Shown here: one piece after another, positions 33,832 to 43,779 of the stretch
How the letters are laid out: the number at the start of each line of letters is the position of its first letter
Numbering within the stretch: position 1 is the first letter of the stretch
Assembly: GCA_964247975.1 (NCBI GenBank)
Contig: CAXTWH010000010.1
Coordinates: forward strand, 1-64,000
Length of the DNA stretch: 64,000 bases
From: KBS-96 sp964247975
GTDB taxonomy: Bacteria; Acidobacteriota; Terriglobia; Bryobacterales; Bryobacteraceae
Reading direction: 5' to 3'
Notes under the pieces: generated by a model
Seen by the model: the letters and a program-made list of their open reading frames with translations, nothing else
Databases searched by the model: none
What the model was told of the DNA's origin: nothing
Program-made: the position numbers and the translations under genes

Positions 33832-35247
33832 CTAATTTTTCGATAAAACAATTTGTTCTGCTTGGGGCGCCGGAGTCAGCAAACTAACAACAATCAGACT
33901 TGCCACTGAAAGGAAAAGCGCGGGATAAACAGCATCAAGATCAGCGGAATTAAACAGAAGCTTGGGCGCATGTTGTTGCAGTTGTTTCCATACGATGGTG
34001 ACTACTGTTCCCAGAAGGATTGATATGACCGCGCCTTCCTTGGTGGTTCGTTTCCAGAAAAATACTGCGAGAACAGAAGGCGTGATGGCGGCTCCATAGA
34101 TGGTGTAAGCGTATAAAGAAGCTTCCAGAACTGATTCGAATTGTGTGGCTTGGAGCAAAGCGAAAATGCCAAGCACAATTACAATGGCGCGGGAGATAAT
34201 TAGAATTTTTTGCTGCGTTGCGTTCGGGTTAATAAACCGCTCGTATACATCATGAATTAAATTTGTTGCTGGCGAGAACAGGTAATTGTTAGCCGTAGAG
34301 ATTACCTTGGCAAACACTCCGCCTAGTAAAACAGAACCCAATAAAGGCGGCAAAGCGGTTCGCGCTGCTAAAGGGATAATCTCCCTTGGCCTGTCTGTTT
34401 TTAGTGTTGCACTGGCGATCACCGCCAGCGTGACCAGAAGTACTTCCAGCAGAACGGTTCCAACAATCCAGCCATAAACGGCAAATCGCGCGTCACGTTC
34501 GCTTTTCGCCGAAAAGAATTTCTGGTACATACCCTGGTTTCCAACTAGAAAGAGCATAGTGGGCAGAAGTAACTGGAGACCTTGCCGGAAAGTGAACTTT
34601 CCAAGCATTGAAAAATGGTCCGCTGGCAATGCTGACCTGACCACCACCCAACCACCTGCGCCAGATAACAGCACTGGCACAGCCAGAATCACGGTGATTG
34701 TGACGAGTCCGCCAATGAACAGATCAAGATAAGCAATGGAAGCCATGCCCGCGGAAGCGGTAAAAACAATCACAAAAGCTGCAATGATGTACATGCCGGC
34801 AATTCTTGGAAGTTCCGGAAAAATTAGATGCAGAATGTCGCCGCCGCCAATAAACTGATAGCTAGTGACCACAGTGTAAGAAATAACAATGGCAATTGTG
34901 GCCAACACTCGGGCAGTGGCGTTATAACGTGCTTCCAGCAAATCAGGAACCGTAAATTGTGAAAAGGAGCGGGCGCGACCGGCAATTAGAGCAATAAGTG
35001 CCAGTCCTACCCAGCCACCTGCGGGCTGCCAGAGCGCTGCAAATCCGTTCCGATAAGCATTTTCCGCTCCAGCCAGCAGGCTTCCTGCGCCGATCCACGA
35101 GGAAAGCAAAGTAAAAACAAGAACCGGCCAGGCTAAGGTTCGGCCTGCCACCAGAAAATCCGATTTGTTTTTTACTCCACTTGCTTTAATAAACGTGACT
35201 CCGCAAAGAATTAAGACAACAAGGGAGATTGTTATGACGTAAATCAC
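33832..35247 (-). CDS. Sodium:solute symporter family protein
   Basis: The 471-residue protein has about thirteen hydrophobic helices and SSS family signatures: KNKSDFLVAGRTLAWPVLVF, then SSWIGAGSLLAGAENAYRNG and FTVPDLLEARYNATARVLAT. The conserved core sits in the first eight helices. Solutes carried by the family include sugars, amino acids, urea and proline; this one cannot be told. A peptidase gene follows, and the phage-like block ends 55 bases before its start. It is the first host gene beyond the block. Confidence 0.85.
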   Translation of the reverse strand: MIYVITISLVVLILCGVTFIKASGVKNKSDFLVAGRTLAWPVLVFTLLSSWIGAGSLLAGAENAYRNGFAALWQPAGGWVGLALIALIAGRARSFSQFTVPDLLEARYNATARVLATIAIVISYTVVTSYQFIGGGDILHLIFPELPRIAGMYIIAAFVIVFTASAGMASIAYLDLFIGGLVTITVILAVPVLLSGAGGWVVVRSALPADHFSMLGKFTFRQGLQLLLPTMLFLVGNQGMYQKFFSAKSERDARFAVYGWIVGTVLLEVLLVTLAVIASATLKTDRPREIIPLAARTALPPLLGSVLLGGVFAKVISTANNYLFSPATNLIHDVYERFINPNATQQKILIISRAIVIVLGIFALLQATQFESVLEASLYAYTIYGAAITPSVLAVFFWKRTTKEGAVISILLGTVVTIVWKQLQQHAPKLLFNSADLDAVYPALFLSVASLIVVSLLTPAPQAEQIVLSKN

Positions 35248-35302
35248 AAATGACCATGATCTTACGGCATGAGTAGCAGGAGCAAGTTAAGTTTCAACAA
35301 AA

Positions 35303-38197
35303 TTAGGCTGCGCGACGACTCCAGCGCTGCATCAGAAAAGGTGGAGCCGGATAGCCGATCAAGCAATATTGGTCCAAAGCAAACAGCACCACGGACTCTA
35401 CTCCCTCCGCCTGGGCTAAATCTGCTTCTTTCATCCAGGGTATGGTTGTGTCGTTGATTTGCACCAGATGACTGCGCTGAGAATCAGGAAAACCTTTCTG
35501 CTTGCTAATGCGCATACAACTTAAGCTTGCATCAAGATTTCGTTCCGTCGTAAAGCTTAAGCCCTCCGTTTTCAAGCAGGTTAAGTTGGCAGGAGTCCAG
35601 TCCGAGGTAGGATAATTCACGGCCGCATTAAACGGGAATGCTTGAGGATCATTCTGATCGCCTGGATACAAAACTTCGTAGCGGCATGTGGGATAAGCTG
35701 CTTTTAAAGCAGTTCGGATTGCTGCCGTATAATTTCCTAGCAGTTCAGGCAGCAAGCTTGCCTCATTCGGATATTTAGTTGGATCAGCAGCGCTGCTGTA
35801 GATCTCCTGTATATTAGTTCCATAACGTGCTGTAAACTGCTGCACAGTGTAATCGTCGTAAAATGGCATACTTCCATTTTGTTTTTCTTGAGGAAAGTAC
35901 CACCACTGCACTTCGCCCGATTGTATGTAAGGGGCCATTCCGGCCACGTTCTGCAACTGCGCCATATTGACGTAAACTCCTTCCCAAAATGCTATAGCTG
36001 TTGGGGAGAAGTTGGTTTGAATGGCAGGCGTATCCAGAATAACCGGAGAGTGATCGTAATAACGCTGTGCCATGCCTGCCGCCGCAGTTGGATCTACATG
36101 GGCTAACTCTGTACTGAACGTAGCTACGCAATCCATTCCGTAAGAAGTAAGCACTTGGTAAAATGCCACCGACCAGTCACGGCAAGCCTGATTCAAGCGC
36201 GGCTGATAAGTAAGGTCCGTACGCCAGTAATCCGTCAAAGCTTGAATCTGATCCGAAGGATTATAGCCGACGTTAATTCCTGGTACCTGCCCTGTCAGGG
36301 TAGTTGCTGAAAGCGCCACACTAACGTTTCCGTTAGGATCTTGATAATTGGATACCGCCAGGAAATTATTATCTTCAGAGATCGTGCGTGCTGTAATTGT
36401 AATGGTCGGTCCCACAGCCGAAGCCCAAATCGCGGTCGTCCCTTGATTAATGCGAAGTGCTAACGCCTGTGCAATGGTTGCTGCGTTATCGTCCTGTAGA
36501 TTCAAGTGCTGAATGGTTGTTTTTGAAATTCCGCTTCCGAAGTCTAGCTCTGTGAATCCCTTTGGTGTGCTTCCGCTTGGATTAATACTCACAGTCGCCG
36601 TTACTGATGCGTACTGTTGTCCGGGCCGAAACAATTCATAAAACCAAATAGCCCCCACATAATAGTTGACCCGACCGCGAAAACCCAGCTTCCAAATCAT
36701 CCAGGCGGTACGTTCTGCCGGTAAAGCTTGCGAATGCAATGTGTCCCAGTCAGTAGCCAAAGCCAGTTGAGGTTGTGGAGCAAAATCCGGCAAATTCGCA
36801 GTGGGATACACAATTTCAAGAAAGTCAAAGTACAAAGTTGCATTCGCCGCGCCGCCGATATTTCTTACCACTACCGCATGGCTTCCTGGCTGAACAACAC
36901 CAAGCGGCAGCCTGACCAATTCATCCTCGCCCGGCAATTGTAGATTGATGGTGGTTGCTGCGCTTCCGTCAATACTGACTTGAACACTCGCACCGTTGTT
37001 GAGCATTCTAGTTCCTAGGTATAGCTGGTGAGCCGCCGCTTCGCTGTAAGCGATAGTGCAAGTGTCTCCAACTTCCGCAGTCTTCTGTATTCGGCTTCCC
37101 GAGTAATTTCCCGGTCCTTCATTACTCCAACTGCCCGAGTAAACAACCGTTGGATCATCATCCTCAATCCGGCGGCTTCCCGGGCCTGCGACAAAATACT
37201 GCCGTCCATTGCCTGTCACCGTCCACTGAGTCATAGAAACATTGAAAGTCGTGCGCTGAAATGCTCCTGCTTGTAAATCAGCAGCCCATGTCCATCGCAG
37301 CTTGCGAACATTGGTAGTAGGAACCGGCTGATTGAAAACCATTGGTGCTGAGGGATTGTTCGGGTCAACTTTATAACCCAAAAGATTTGAGAATGGAATT
37401 GTGACCTGATACTGCAAGGGGAACTGCCCGCCTGAAAAAATGGTCGCTGATTGGCTCCAAAAACAGCCTGATCCGAATCCAACAAAGCCGTAAACGCCAA
37501 TTCTGTTTGCATTTGCGCCTGTTTTATCCCGAGCCGCGCCTGTTCCTCGATAAATGCAGGTGACAACGTTTCCATTACTGGATGCCTGAATATCCTGGCT
37601 TCCCGCATTGATGGCGCTTGCGATTCCGGCAGCAACATCAGCTAGCGCGTCACCCGTTTTCGGGACATAGTAATAATGCTGTTCTATCTGCGATTGGGTT
37701 GGGTCTACTGCTGAAGCAAACGTACCCATAAAAGCCAAGCCGACTCGAATGCCAGGCGTTACACTGCCATTTAATATCATTGCTGCTGATGCATTCTGGT
37801 AGGAACTGCCAACGGCTGGCTTTGAGTGCTGCGGGTCAGCCAGCTTTATGTAGTAAAGATCTTCGGTTCCCGCCGCAGTTCGAGACCATAACCGTAAATA
37901 CGGCCACTCAACGGAAGGATAAATGTTGGATTCTAACGGAACGCAATTTGTTCGTTGTTCCACATAGCTCAAAGTTAAACCGCTGAGATCACCGTCCGGC
38001 AGATACCGCAAAGCCGGATGCTCAAACACGTTATCCCGGTTCCATTCAACAACGGCCCAGTCCCCCTGCTGCCGCCACGAGCCTGATAAAGTCAAACCAC
38101 TCTCGCTGGCGCCGCTGAGCGCGGCAATAGCCGAAGGCTGAAAGTAATAACACGCTAAATCCCGATGCGGACTCAGTTTGAAAAGCTGTTCTGGCAT
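35303..38197 (-). CDS. Tail-associated protein with TIM-barrel-like domain (GTA-like block)
   Basis: The product is 964 residues. The N-terminal half is beta-rich with SGSWRQQGDWAVVEWNRDN, FSNLLGYKVDPNNPSAPMVF, then jelly-roll-type segments such as GSHAVVVRNIGGAANATLYF. From about residue 580 it changes to an alpha/beta pattern with YQPRLNQACRDWSVAFYQVL, AIAFWEGVYVNMAQLQNVA and VQWWYFPQEKQNGSMPFYDD, which looks like a TIM barrel of glycoside-hydrolase type. Its position last in the block matches the tail-tip genes of gene transfer agents, one of which has a TIM-like domain. I infer a tail-tip or cell-wall-binding role. No catalytic acid pair can be named. Confidence 0.5.
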   Translation of the reverse strand: MPEQLFKLSPHRDLACYYFQPSAIAALSGASESGLTLSGSWRQQGDWAVVEWNRDNVFEHPALRYLPDGDLSGLTLSYVEQRTNCVPLESNIYPSVEWPYLRLWSRTAAGTEDLYYIKLADPQHSKPAVGSSYQNASAAMILNGSVTPGIRVGLAFMGTFASAVDPTQSQIEQHYYYVPKTGDALADVAAGIASAINAGSQDIQASSNGNVVTCIYRGTGAARDKTGANANRIGVYGFVGFGSGCFWSQSATIFSGGQFPLQYQVTIPFSNLLGYKVDPNNPSAPMVFNQPVPTTNVRKLRWTWAADLQAGAFQRTTFNVSMTQWTVTGNGRQYFVAGPGSRRIEDDDPTVVYSGSWSNEGPGNYSGSRIQKTAEVGDTCTIAYSEAAAHQLYLGTRMLNNGASVQVSIDGSAATTINLQLPGEDELVRLPLGVVQPGSHAVVVRNIGGAANATLYFDFLEIVYPTANLPDFAPQPQLALATDWDTLHSQALPAERTAWMIWKLGFRGRVNYYVGAIWFYELFRPGQQYASVTATVSINPSGSTPKGFTELDFGSGISKTTIQHLNLQDDNAATIAQALALRINQGTTAIWASAVGPTITITARTISEDNNFLAVSNYQDPNGNVSVALSATTLTGQVPGINVGYNPSDQIQALTDYWRTDLTYQPRLNQACRDWSVAFYQVLTSYGMDCVATFSTELAHVDPTAAAGMAQRYYDHSPVILDTPAIQTNFSPTAIAFWEGVYVNMAQLQNVAGMAPYIQSGEVQWWYFPQEKQNGSMPFYDDYTVQQFTARYGTNIQEIYSSAADPTKYPNEASLLPELLGNYTAAIRTALKAAYPTCRYEVLYPGDQNDPQAFPFNAAVNYPTSDWTPANLTCLKTEGLSFTTERNLDASLSCMRISKQKGFPDSQRSHLVQINDTTIPWMKEADLAQAEGVESVVLFALDQYCLIGYPAPPFLMQRWSRRAA

Positions 38198-38200
38198 AAA

Positions 38201-41200
38201 CTAAAACCGGATTGTGACTGTTAAATCTTTTCCTGGCGAAATCTGCGCAGCATTAGGATTTGTTAAATTCAGCACAACATCAAGGCGAATGGTTGAGCCT
38301 TCTATCAATGTAGGAAGGGTTTGACCGTAGACGATCTGCGATGTGGTGCTTCCTTCAGGAATAACTAAAAGACAATAGGTTGTACTTCCCTGCCACAATG
38401 TCAGATTAATGGAGTAACCGCTTGGAGGCTCTGTTACGCTTGCCCGTATATCCCTGGCCGCGTGTGAAGCTTCAACAATCAGCGGTGGCGCTGCATTCTG
38501 CTGAGTTGCTAAATGGCCTCCTACTTGTAACGCAATCTGACCGCCGGAGCCGGTTCTCAGCCCTGTATCGGTTGTACTTGTATAACATTGTGATGTGAGA
38601 AGGCTGTTGCCCAAAGAATTTGTTACCAGAAATTGTGAAGCAGCTACTCGAACATCAGGCAGATGAATACTATGCGTGAAGTTTTGAGAAGCAGGATTTT
38701 CAAAAAAATCTCTCGCAAACGAAACCACAATAGTTTTCTGTTGCAGCAAAAACATGGAGCTGCCGGCTAAGTGCGTCGTTACCGACGAATGAAATTGCCC
38801 GCGCACGACGGTACATACTGTCCTGGTTTGGTCAATGTTAAGCACTGTCATCACTTCCGTTCCAATCTGAATTGCGGAAATCGTTCCTGCAGGAAGAGCT
38901 GTATTGACCGTCAACGTCGATGTGCTGGCATCAATGTCGCCTGTTAAGGTGTAAGGATTCGGCATCTGCAACTCATCGAAGGAAAGCAGTTGTAAAGTTC
39001 CTGAACTGACCGATCTTGTGTTTGTCAGATCAGTGAATCCAACTTGCGAAAGAATCAGGTTTCCTTGGCCGCCCAGATTCAATACATAGCTGGGAGCCGA
39101 TTTCGGAGTTCCAGAGTCAAGCTGATTTCCTGTTCCTCCGCCTACTATCCAGGATGTAATCGGGCATAATTCCGCAGTGCCTTCCTGGTCTCGCGCGTTA
39201 GCGCCGCGTCCCGTAATTTCAACGACCGTCCCCATTTGGTTCGGAACTTCAAACTCAACTGGACTGGTGGAAGATACCGCGCTGAATTTCCAGGCCGGTT
39301 CTGCAATAACAAACTGCGTGCTGGCGTCGGGAATAATTGTCCAGGGCGGGGTCACCGTTAAGGTAGTAGCATCATTTGTTGTTATTTTTCGTTCTTGTCC
39401 GGTTCCGGTTCCTTGTATCAGTCTCACGCTTCGTCCAGCGTAAGCAGTCGGTGTAGCGCCAAAATTCTGCGATCCGATTGTGGTCGCGGAAAAACTGTCG
39501 GCCTGTACCGGTCCGGCAAGCTGCAATCGATAGTAAAAATTGGCATGGTCAAAATTAGGGTCTGGCGGTCCTACTGGCTGATTGCGAAAGCCGGTATCCG
39601 TGAAAGTGCTTTGTATGCCCTGCGCACCGGCAACTCTGTACAGCAGTTGCGGGTTTGTTCCTCTATACACGTTAAATGTGAATGCAGACGCGGGAAAACT
39701 GAGCTGATTTAAAGTAACAGTGTTAGCGGCAGTCCCTTGCGGAATCGAAGCAGGAACAATAAACGACAGCAGTCCCTCATTTCCGGCTGAGTCATTGGCG
39801 CTGATAGCGTAATAATAGTTTGTTCCGCCCGGCAAATTTCCTCCGCTGGTTGCCACATTTGGGGAGAGACTCAGCAACGGCAAATTAGGTCCGTTTAAGG
39901 CCGGTTTAGCTGGTTCATCGAAGCTTACCTGCAAAGTGGTGGAAGCGCTGCCGTCCGTGCGTGTAAAGCTTCCTTCCACAATCGCAAACTGAGTTGAGCC
40001 AACTGCTCCAAAGGAAGACCCTAACAATGGGCGAGGCAGGGAAATACCTACTCCAGGCTGCCGTCCTGATCCGCCGCCGGTTCCGGGATTATCGCTATAC
40101 CAATCGTCCGAATGCGCTTGCGCCAAAATCTGTATTCGGCGGAAATTCAATGAGGGCGTGAGCTTTACTATTCGAAAAGGGACCCGTATGTACCCTTCTT
40201 TCAAGTAAGTCAACGCGATAATATCGCCTGGCCGAAGCTTCAACGCGCGAAAACTGGTTTCGAATTGAATGTAAGTATTTCCTGAAGTCAGCTTTGCCAA
40301 CTGACGATTCAAAATCCGAAATGCTTGGTTGGAATTTGGAATGCCTAGTGCCGTGGAAGTACTGCTCAATTCATATCCAATGAGCATTTGGTCATCATCG
40401 TTCACTACCGAAAGGCTGTCCTGCTGGTACTCGTTAGCTTCATCCTGGAACTCAACGCTCAACCGGTTAGAAAGCTCAGCAATGTTTTTTGAAATGACTT
40501 TTATTGTTGATGCTCCGTTGGCATCTCTGGCAATGCCGGAACTTCCGCTGGTCCCATCGCCAAACTCGTACGCCGGCCATCCATTAGCAAGCGGAAGAAT
40601 TGCATTGCTTCCATCCGGCAGCGTGGGTTGTTGACCGGCTAAAGCTTTCTCAGGAACCAATTCCACCAAGCCGTTTACTCCATAACGCAGCATCAAGCCG
40701 CACGCCACTCGAATTCCACGCACAATTTCAGCGGCGCTCTTTCGCTTGGTCAGTATCAAATTGCAGCTGTAACGTGAAACGGAAATTGGATTTCCGTTAA
40801 GGTCGCTCGTAGAAATAAGTTCTTGGCAGTAAGCAGCAGCGGCAGCAAAAGAAGGAATATTCAGGTCAGTAAGAGGCCATCCGGCGCGCCTCAAAATATC
40901 GAGAATAATCCAGGCTGGATTATTGCTGAATCCATTGACTTGAAAGCTGCCGTCAGCATTAAAGCTGTCCATGTGGGTACCTTGCAGCAGCACTTCTACG
41001 TGCGGCAGCGTTCCACCGCTATTGATGCGGTTTGGAACAACCACGGATAAAGCCGCCATGCTTCCATGCGGATCTCCCAATGGCTGCTTGTTCGAATCAA
41101 CAAAGTCAGGATTGAATGATCCCGAGATACTGCCGATTGATACGACGTTGTACCAGCCGGTGGTGGTCATGTCGTAACCCGCGACACCTTTGGGAATTTC

Positions 41201-42133
41201 AACACCACTGACGACTACTTTCAAAATTCGATCTATCGGTCCGCTGCCAAGCAGCACTTCCATATGCGTTAAATTGCCGTCATTACGGGCGAAAATCACT
41301 GGCGCGCTCAACCAACCTGTTCCGTAAACCATCGGAATAAAGTCGTTGTATTTAGCTACATTTTCCAGCACTCGTGATTGACTCGATGTTTTATCACCGT
41401 AACCGCGCACTAAAACGGATGACGGAACGAACTCCAAGCCTCCGAAACGCGCCGTTACCTTGCCGTTTGCATCTTGATTGAACATTCCTCGTTCGGTGCA
41501 ATGAGCCCGGGTGTGATCACAAAATGTGTACGGCTGTGAATTGTTCAGATTGCCCACGCCTCCTGGAAGATCAGCCGAATACCCACAGGCGGAAAAGCGG
41601 GAAAACACGCCGTTGTTCAAAGCTTGGCTTCTCTGGTCCGCTGTAGCAGGAAACGTCCACGGACATAATCGTTGAACACGCGTTGCTGGCAGACCAACTC
41701 TGGTTAAACTGAGCTTGTTTCCAAATGTGACTTGAAGAACATCCTCCGCGATTACATCAGGATCGCCTGCTATACCGCGAAAAACAATCGTGCTTTCGGT
41801 AGTGATTGTGCCTGAAGGCAGATCCGCAAAAGCAAAATAAACGGTTAGTTGCGTGCCCTTCCAACCGAATTCAGCTTCAATTTCGGAAAGAAAAGAATCA
41901 GCATTGGCCAGCGTCAAAGAAACCTGCGCCGCCGAGTCCATCGCATCATCGGCGGAAAGCTGAAAATAAAAAAGGTTATGTTTCAGAACCCGAGCTGTAT
42001 AGCTTTGTCCATTAAACGTAATTGCGTGTGTGCTGAAGCGGTAATATCCACCGCCATTAGGAACTTGGCATTCAAACAAAAGCAGCGGACTATCTGCTTC
42101 TGCAAGTTCCTTCGTCACATTGATTGTAGACAT
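38201..42133 (-). CDS. Tail hub protein with DUF2163/gpL-like Fe-S domain and fibronectin-like modules
   Basis: The largest product in the block has 1310 residues. Residues 1-215 look like a baseplate hub domain (HAITFNGQSYTARVLKHNLF, then AAQVSLTLANADSFLSEIEA). Four cysteines at 157 (CPW), 183 (CGY), 205 (CDH) and 212 (CTE) match the layout of the [4Fe-4S] domain in lambda gpL and DUF2163 proteins. Residues 220-680 resemble the tail-hub fold (KNIAELSNRLSVEFQDEANE, FRALKLRPGDIIALTYLKEG). Later there are fibronectin-like modules (GTNYYYAISANDSAGNEG, FNVYRGTNPQLLYRVAG) and beta-rich receptor-like parts. It is the central hub or host-specificity protein. Confidence 0.65.
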   Translation of the reverse strand: MSTINVTKELAEADSPLLLFECQVPNGGGYYRFSTHAITFNGQSYTARVLKHNLFYFQLSADDAMDSAAQVSLTLANADSFLSEIEAEFGWKGTQLTVYFAFADLPSGTITTESTIVFRGIAGDPDVIAEDVLQVTFGNKLSLTRVGLPATRVQRLCPWTFPATADQRSQALNNGVFSRFSACGYSADLPGGVGNLNNSQPYTFCDHTRAHCTERGMFNQDANGKVTARFGGLEFVPSSVLVRGYGDKTSSQSRVLENVAKYNDFIPMVYGTGWLSAPVIFARNDGNLTHMEVLLGSGPIDRILKVVVSGVEIPKGVAGYDMTTTGWYNVVSIGSISGSFNPDFVDSNKQPLGDPHGSMAALSVVVPNRINSGGTLPHVEVLLQGTHMDSFNADGSFQVNGFSNNPAWIILDILRRAGWPLTDLNIPSFAAAAAYCQELISTSDLNGNPISVSRYSCNLILTKRKSAAEIVRGIRVACGLMLRYGVNGLVELVPEKALAGQQPTLPDGSNAILPLANGWPAYEFGDGTSGSSGIARDANGASTIKVISKNIAELSNRLSVEFQDEANEYQQDSLSVVNDDDQMLIGYELSSTSTALGIPNSNQAFRILNRQLAKLTSGNTYIQFETSFRALKLRPGDIIALTYLKEGYIRVPFRIVKLTPSLNFRRIQILAQAHSDDWYSDNPGTGGGSGRQPGVGISLPRPLLGSSFGAVGSTQFAIVEGSFTRTDGSASTTLQVSFDEPAKPALNGPNLPLLSLSPNVATSGGNLPGGTNYYYAISANDSAGNEGLLSFIVPASIPQGTAANTVTLNQLSFPASAFTFNVYRGTNPQLLYRVAGAQGIQSTFTDTGFRNQPVGPPDPNFDHANFYYRLQLAGPVQADSFSATTIGSQNFGATPTAYAGRSVRLIQGTGTGQERKITTNDATTLTVTPPWTIIPDASTQFVIAEPAWKFSAVSSTSPVEFEVPNQMGTVVEITGRGANARDQEGTAELCPITSWIVGGGTGNQLDSGTPKSAPSYVLNLGGQGNLILSQVGFTDLTNTRSVSSGTLQLLSFDELQMPNPYTLTGDIDASTSTLTVNTALPAGTISAIQIGTEVMTVLNIDQTRTVCTVVRGQFHSSVTTHLAGSSMFLLQQKTIVVSFARDFFENPASQNFTHSIHLPDVRVAASQFLVTNSLGNSLLTSQCYTSTTDTGLRTGSGGQIALQVGGHLATQQNAAPPLIVEASHAARDIRASVTEPPSGYSINLTLWQGSTTYCLLVIPEGSTTSQIVYGQTLPTLIEGSTIRLDVVLNLTNPNAAQISPGKDLTVTIRF

Positions 42134-42142
42134 AAGCTTTCC

Positions 42143-42880
42143 TTAGATATGAGTTTCGATCGTGAACTTGCTGCTGAAACAGTTCGGTGCCGTAGCTGTG
42201 AAGACCAATTCATTCTGCGCCCAGTGAGCTTGCGGATAAACTCCCCCTGAAGCAGGCTGAAATGGGGAAAGCACTGGTTGCGCTTCAAGCTGCGCTTGAG
42301 TGAAGTTGATGCTCTGCCCAGGTTGTAGCTGAATGGCTACCGTGAGGCCGACTCCTGAATCTGTCAATGCCCCGCTCGAAACGAGCACTGCTTGGTTTAA
42401 AGGAGCAACGGTTTGCTGTTCAGTATTTGGACCGCGCCGAATCAGAGTCAGCGTTGCCGTTGGATCTGCGCTTATACTTCCGCTGATAGAAAATGTATAA
42501 AAATAATTTGCCGGAACTGCCGCTGTTTGGCTGATTTCTTCTGGTGCATTGCCGATGTTGGTGTACGTGCTTCCATTCATCTGCACCGTTGGACCATACT
42601 GCCATTGGGAACCTAGCAGATTTCCGACAGGATCCAGAAACGTAAAACTACGAAGCGTTCCACAGCACGAATCAAATAAGCCTTGTAAAACACTTACTTC
42701 ATCCTGCGTTAATCCGGCATAAATCAGTTCCCAGCTTAGTAAAGATCCGTTTGCATCAAAATGCTGGATAATTGATCCATCCTCGGCCTGAGTGCTAACC
42801 ACTCTGATTGTCTTTTTGCGCTTCACTGGATATTGCACCAGCGTTCCCGTCGATAACTGCGGAAAAAAGAGGCTAGGCAT
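42143..42880 (-). CDS. Distal tail protein, DUF2460-like, with C-terminal extension
   Basis: From the ATG at 42880 (AGGAG ahead) the protein has 245 residues. The first 110, MPSLFFPQLSTGTLVQYPVK, then LSWELIYAGLTQDEVSVLQG and CCGTLRSFTFLDPVGN, have the same plan as the neighbouring 119-residue protein: a tail-linked beta domain ending in a FxFxDP loop, as in DUF2460 distal-tail proteins of GTAs. Residues 125-245 form an added beta domain. The gene overlaps the next by eight bases and probably arose by duplication. Confidence 0.55.
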   Translation of the reverse strand: MPSLFFPQLSTGTLVQYPVKRKKTIRVVSTQAEDGSIIQHFDANGSLLSWELIYAGLTQDEVSVLQGLFDSCCGTLRSFTFLDPVGNLLGSQWQYGPTVQMNGSTYTNIGNAPEEISQTAAVPANYFYTFSISGSISADPTATLTLIRRGPNTEQQTVAPLNQAVLVSSGALTDSGVGLTVAIQLQPGQSINFTQAQLEAQPVLSPFQPASGGVYPQAHWAQNELVFTATAPNCFSSKFTIETHI

Positions 42881-43232
42881 AAATCTCCTCAATCAACAGC
42901 GCTGCTTTACCGTTTCCCGAAGCCAAATACTCCGTCACCACCGCAGGATTGTTGATTCGGCAGTTCGGCACCGCTTGCCCTGTAAACGGATCTGAAAATG
43001 TGAACGTTCCGAAACTGCCTTGCATCGCGTCAAAGAATTGTTCTAATTGCGACAACTCTATTTCACTGAGTTGCTGCAAAGCGATCAACCACCGCCGCAG
43101 GGTTTTCCCGCGCGTCAAACACCGTTGTTGCGAGCCGTCAAGAAATTTAATAGCTTCAACTGCATAGCTGCTGCTTCGGGCAAGCGGATACTGCGCCACA
43201 GCGCCGGTTGAAAGCAGGGGAAAGGTGCTCAT
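42873..43232 (-). CDS. Distal tail protein, DUF2460-like, short form
   Basis: The 119-residue protein has MSTFPLLSTGAVAQYPLARS at the N-terminus and GSFGTFTFSDPFTGQAVPNC near the end. It is paralogous to the protein encoded next, with the same FxFxDP loop. The middle, LIALQQLSEIELSQLEQFFD, is a helix. The fold is that of minor tail proteins that attach the hub to the tube. Two such genes in tandem are unusual. Confidence 0.55.
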   Translation of the reverse strand: MSTFPLLSTGAVAQYPLARSSSYAVEAIKFLDGSQQRCLTRGKTLRRWLIALQQLSEIELSQLEQFFDAMQGSFGTFTFSDPFTGQAVPNCRINNPAVVTEYLASGNGKAALLIEEIYA

Positions 43233-43778
43233 TTACAACTCCGCGATCACGTCATTCAACGAATGAGAATTCAACATAGCCGTCTTCACCGCGCGCGCAA
43301 TGTCATTAGAGCGGTTCATAAAAGATTGCGAATCAAAAGCCTGCACATGGACATGTACTGCTGAACTGCTGGCAGAGTTGGTCATTCCGCTTTGCATGTG
43401 AACTGTTTGGTTGATTGTGTCCGGCAGTTGGAACAGTTTCAACGGGGGCAGTTCCGCCTTATGTCCGCCAAACAAACTGGCAACACCCGAAATGATTGAT
43501 CCCAATCCCAATCCGCTGAGCAGGCTGCCGCCCGGCGCGCTTCCGAGAAGAGAGCTGATCCCGTTTGAAGCAGCGCTTTGTGCCATCCCGGCCCAATCCA
43601 CTGAATGCTGGCTCGTAATTGGCGTTGACAACTTGCTGCCGGATGGCTTCCCGAATGAAATGCCTGTGGATGGCTTGAATCCTTGAAGCAAACTCTCTCG
43701 TTGTAAGCCTGTAAAAGCGCCACTGCCGATTTTTGATAGTTCAGAATGAAAACTGGTCGTTGATTTTTTGTTAGCCAT
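43233..43778 (-). CDS. Short tape-measure-like protein
   Basis: The 181-residue protein lies between the tail chaperones and the distal tail genes, which is the position of the tape measure protein. It has a Gly/Ser-rich hydrophobic middle (GISSLLGSAPGGSLLSGLGL, then GSIISGVASLFGG) and a C-terminal helix (RSNDIARAVKTAMLNSHSLN) of the kind that ends tape-measure proteins. Its length is far below the usual 700 residues or more. At about 0.15 nm per residue it would set a tail tube of about 27 nm. The assignment rests on place and the C-terminus. Confidence 0.5.
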   Translation of the reverse strand: MANKKSTTSFHSELSKIGSGAFTGLQRESLLQGFKPSTGISFGKPSGSKLSTPITSQHSVDWAGMAQSAASNGISSLLGSAPGGSLLSGLGLGSIISGVASLFGGHKAELPPLKLFQLPDTINQTVHMQSGMTNSASSSAVHVHVQAFDSQSFMNRSNDIARAVKTAMLNSHSLNDVIAEL

Positions 43779-43779
43779 C

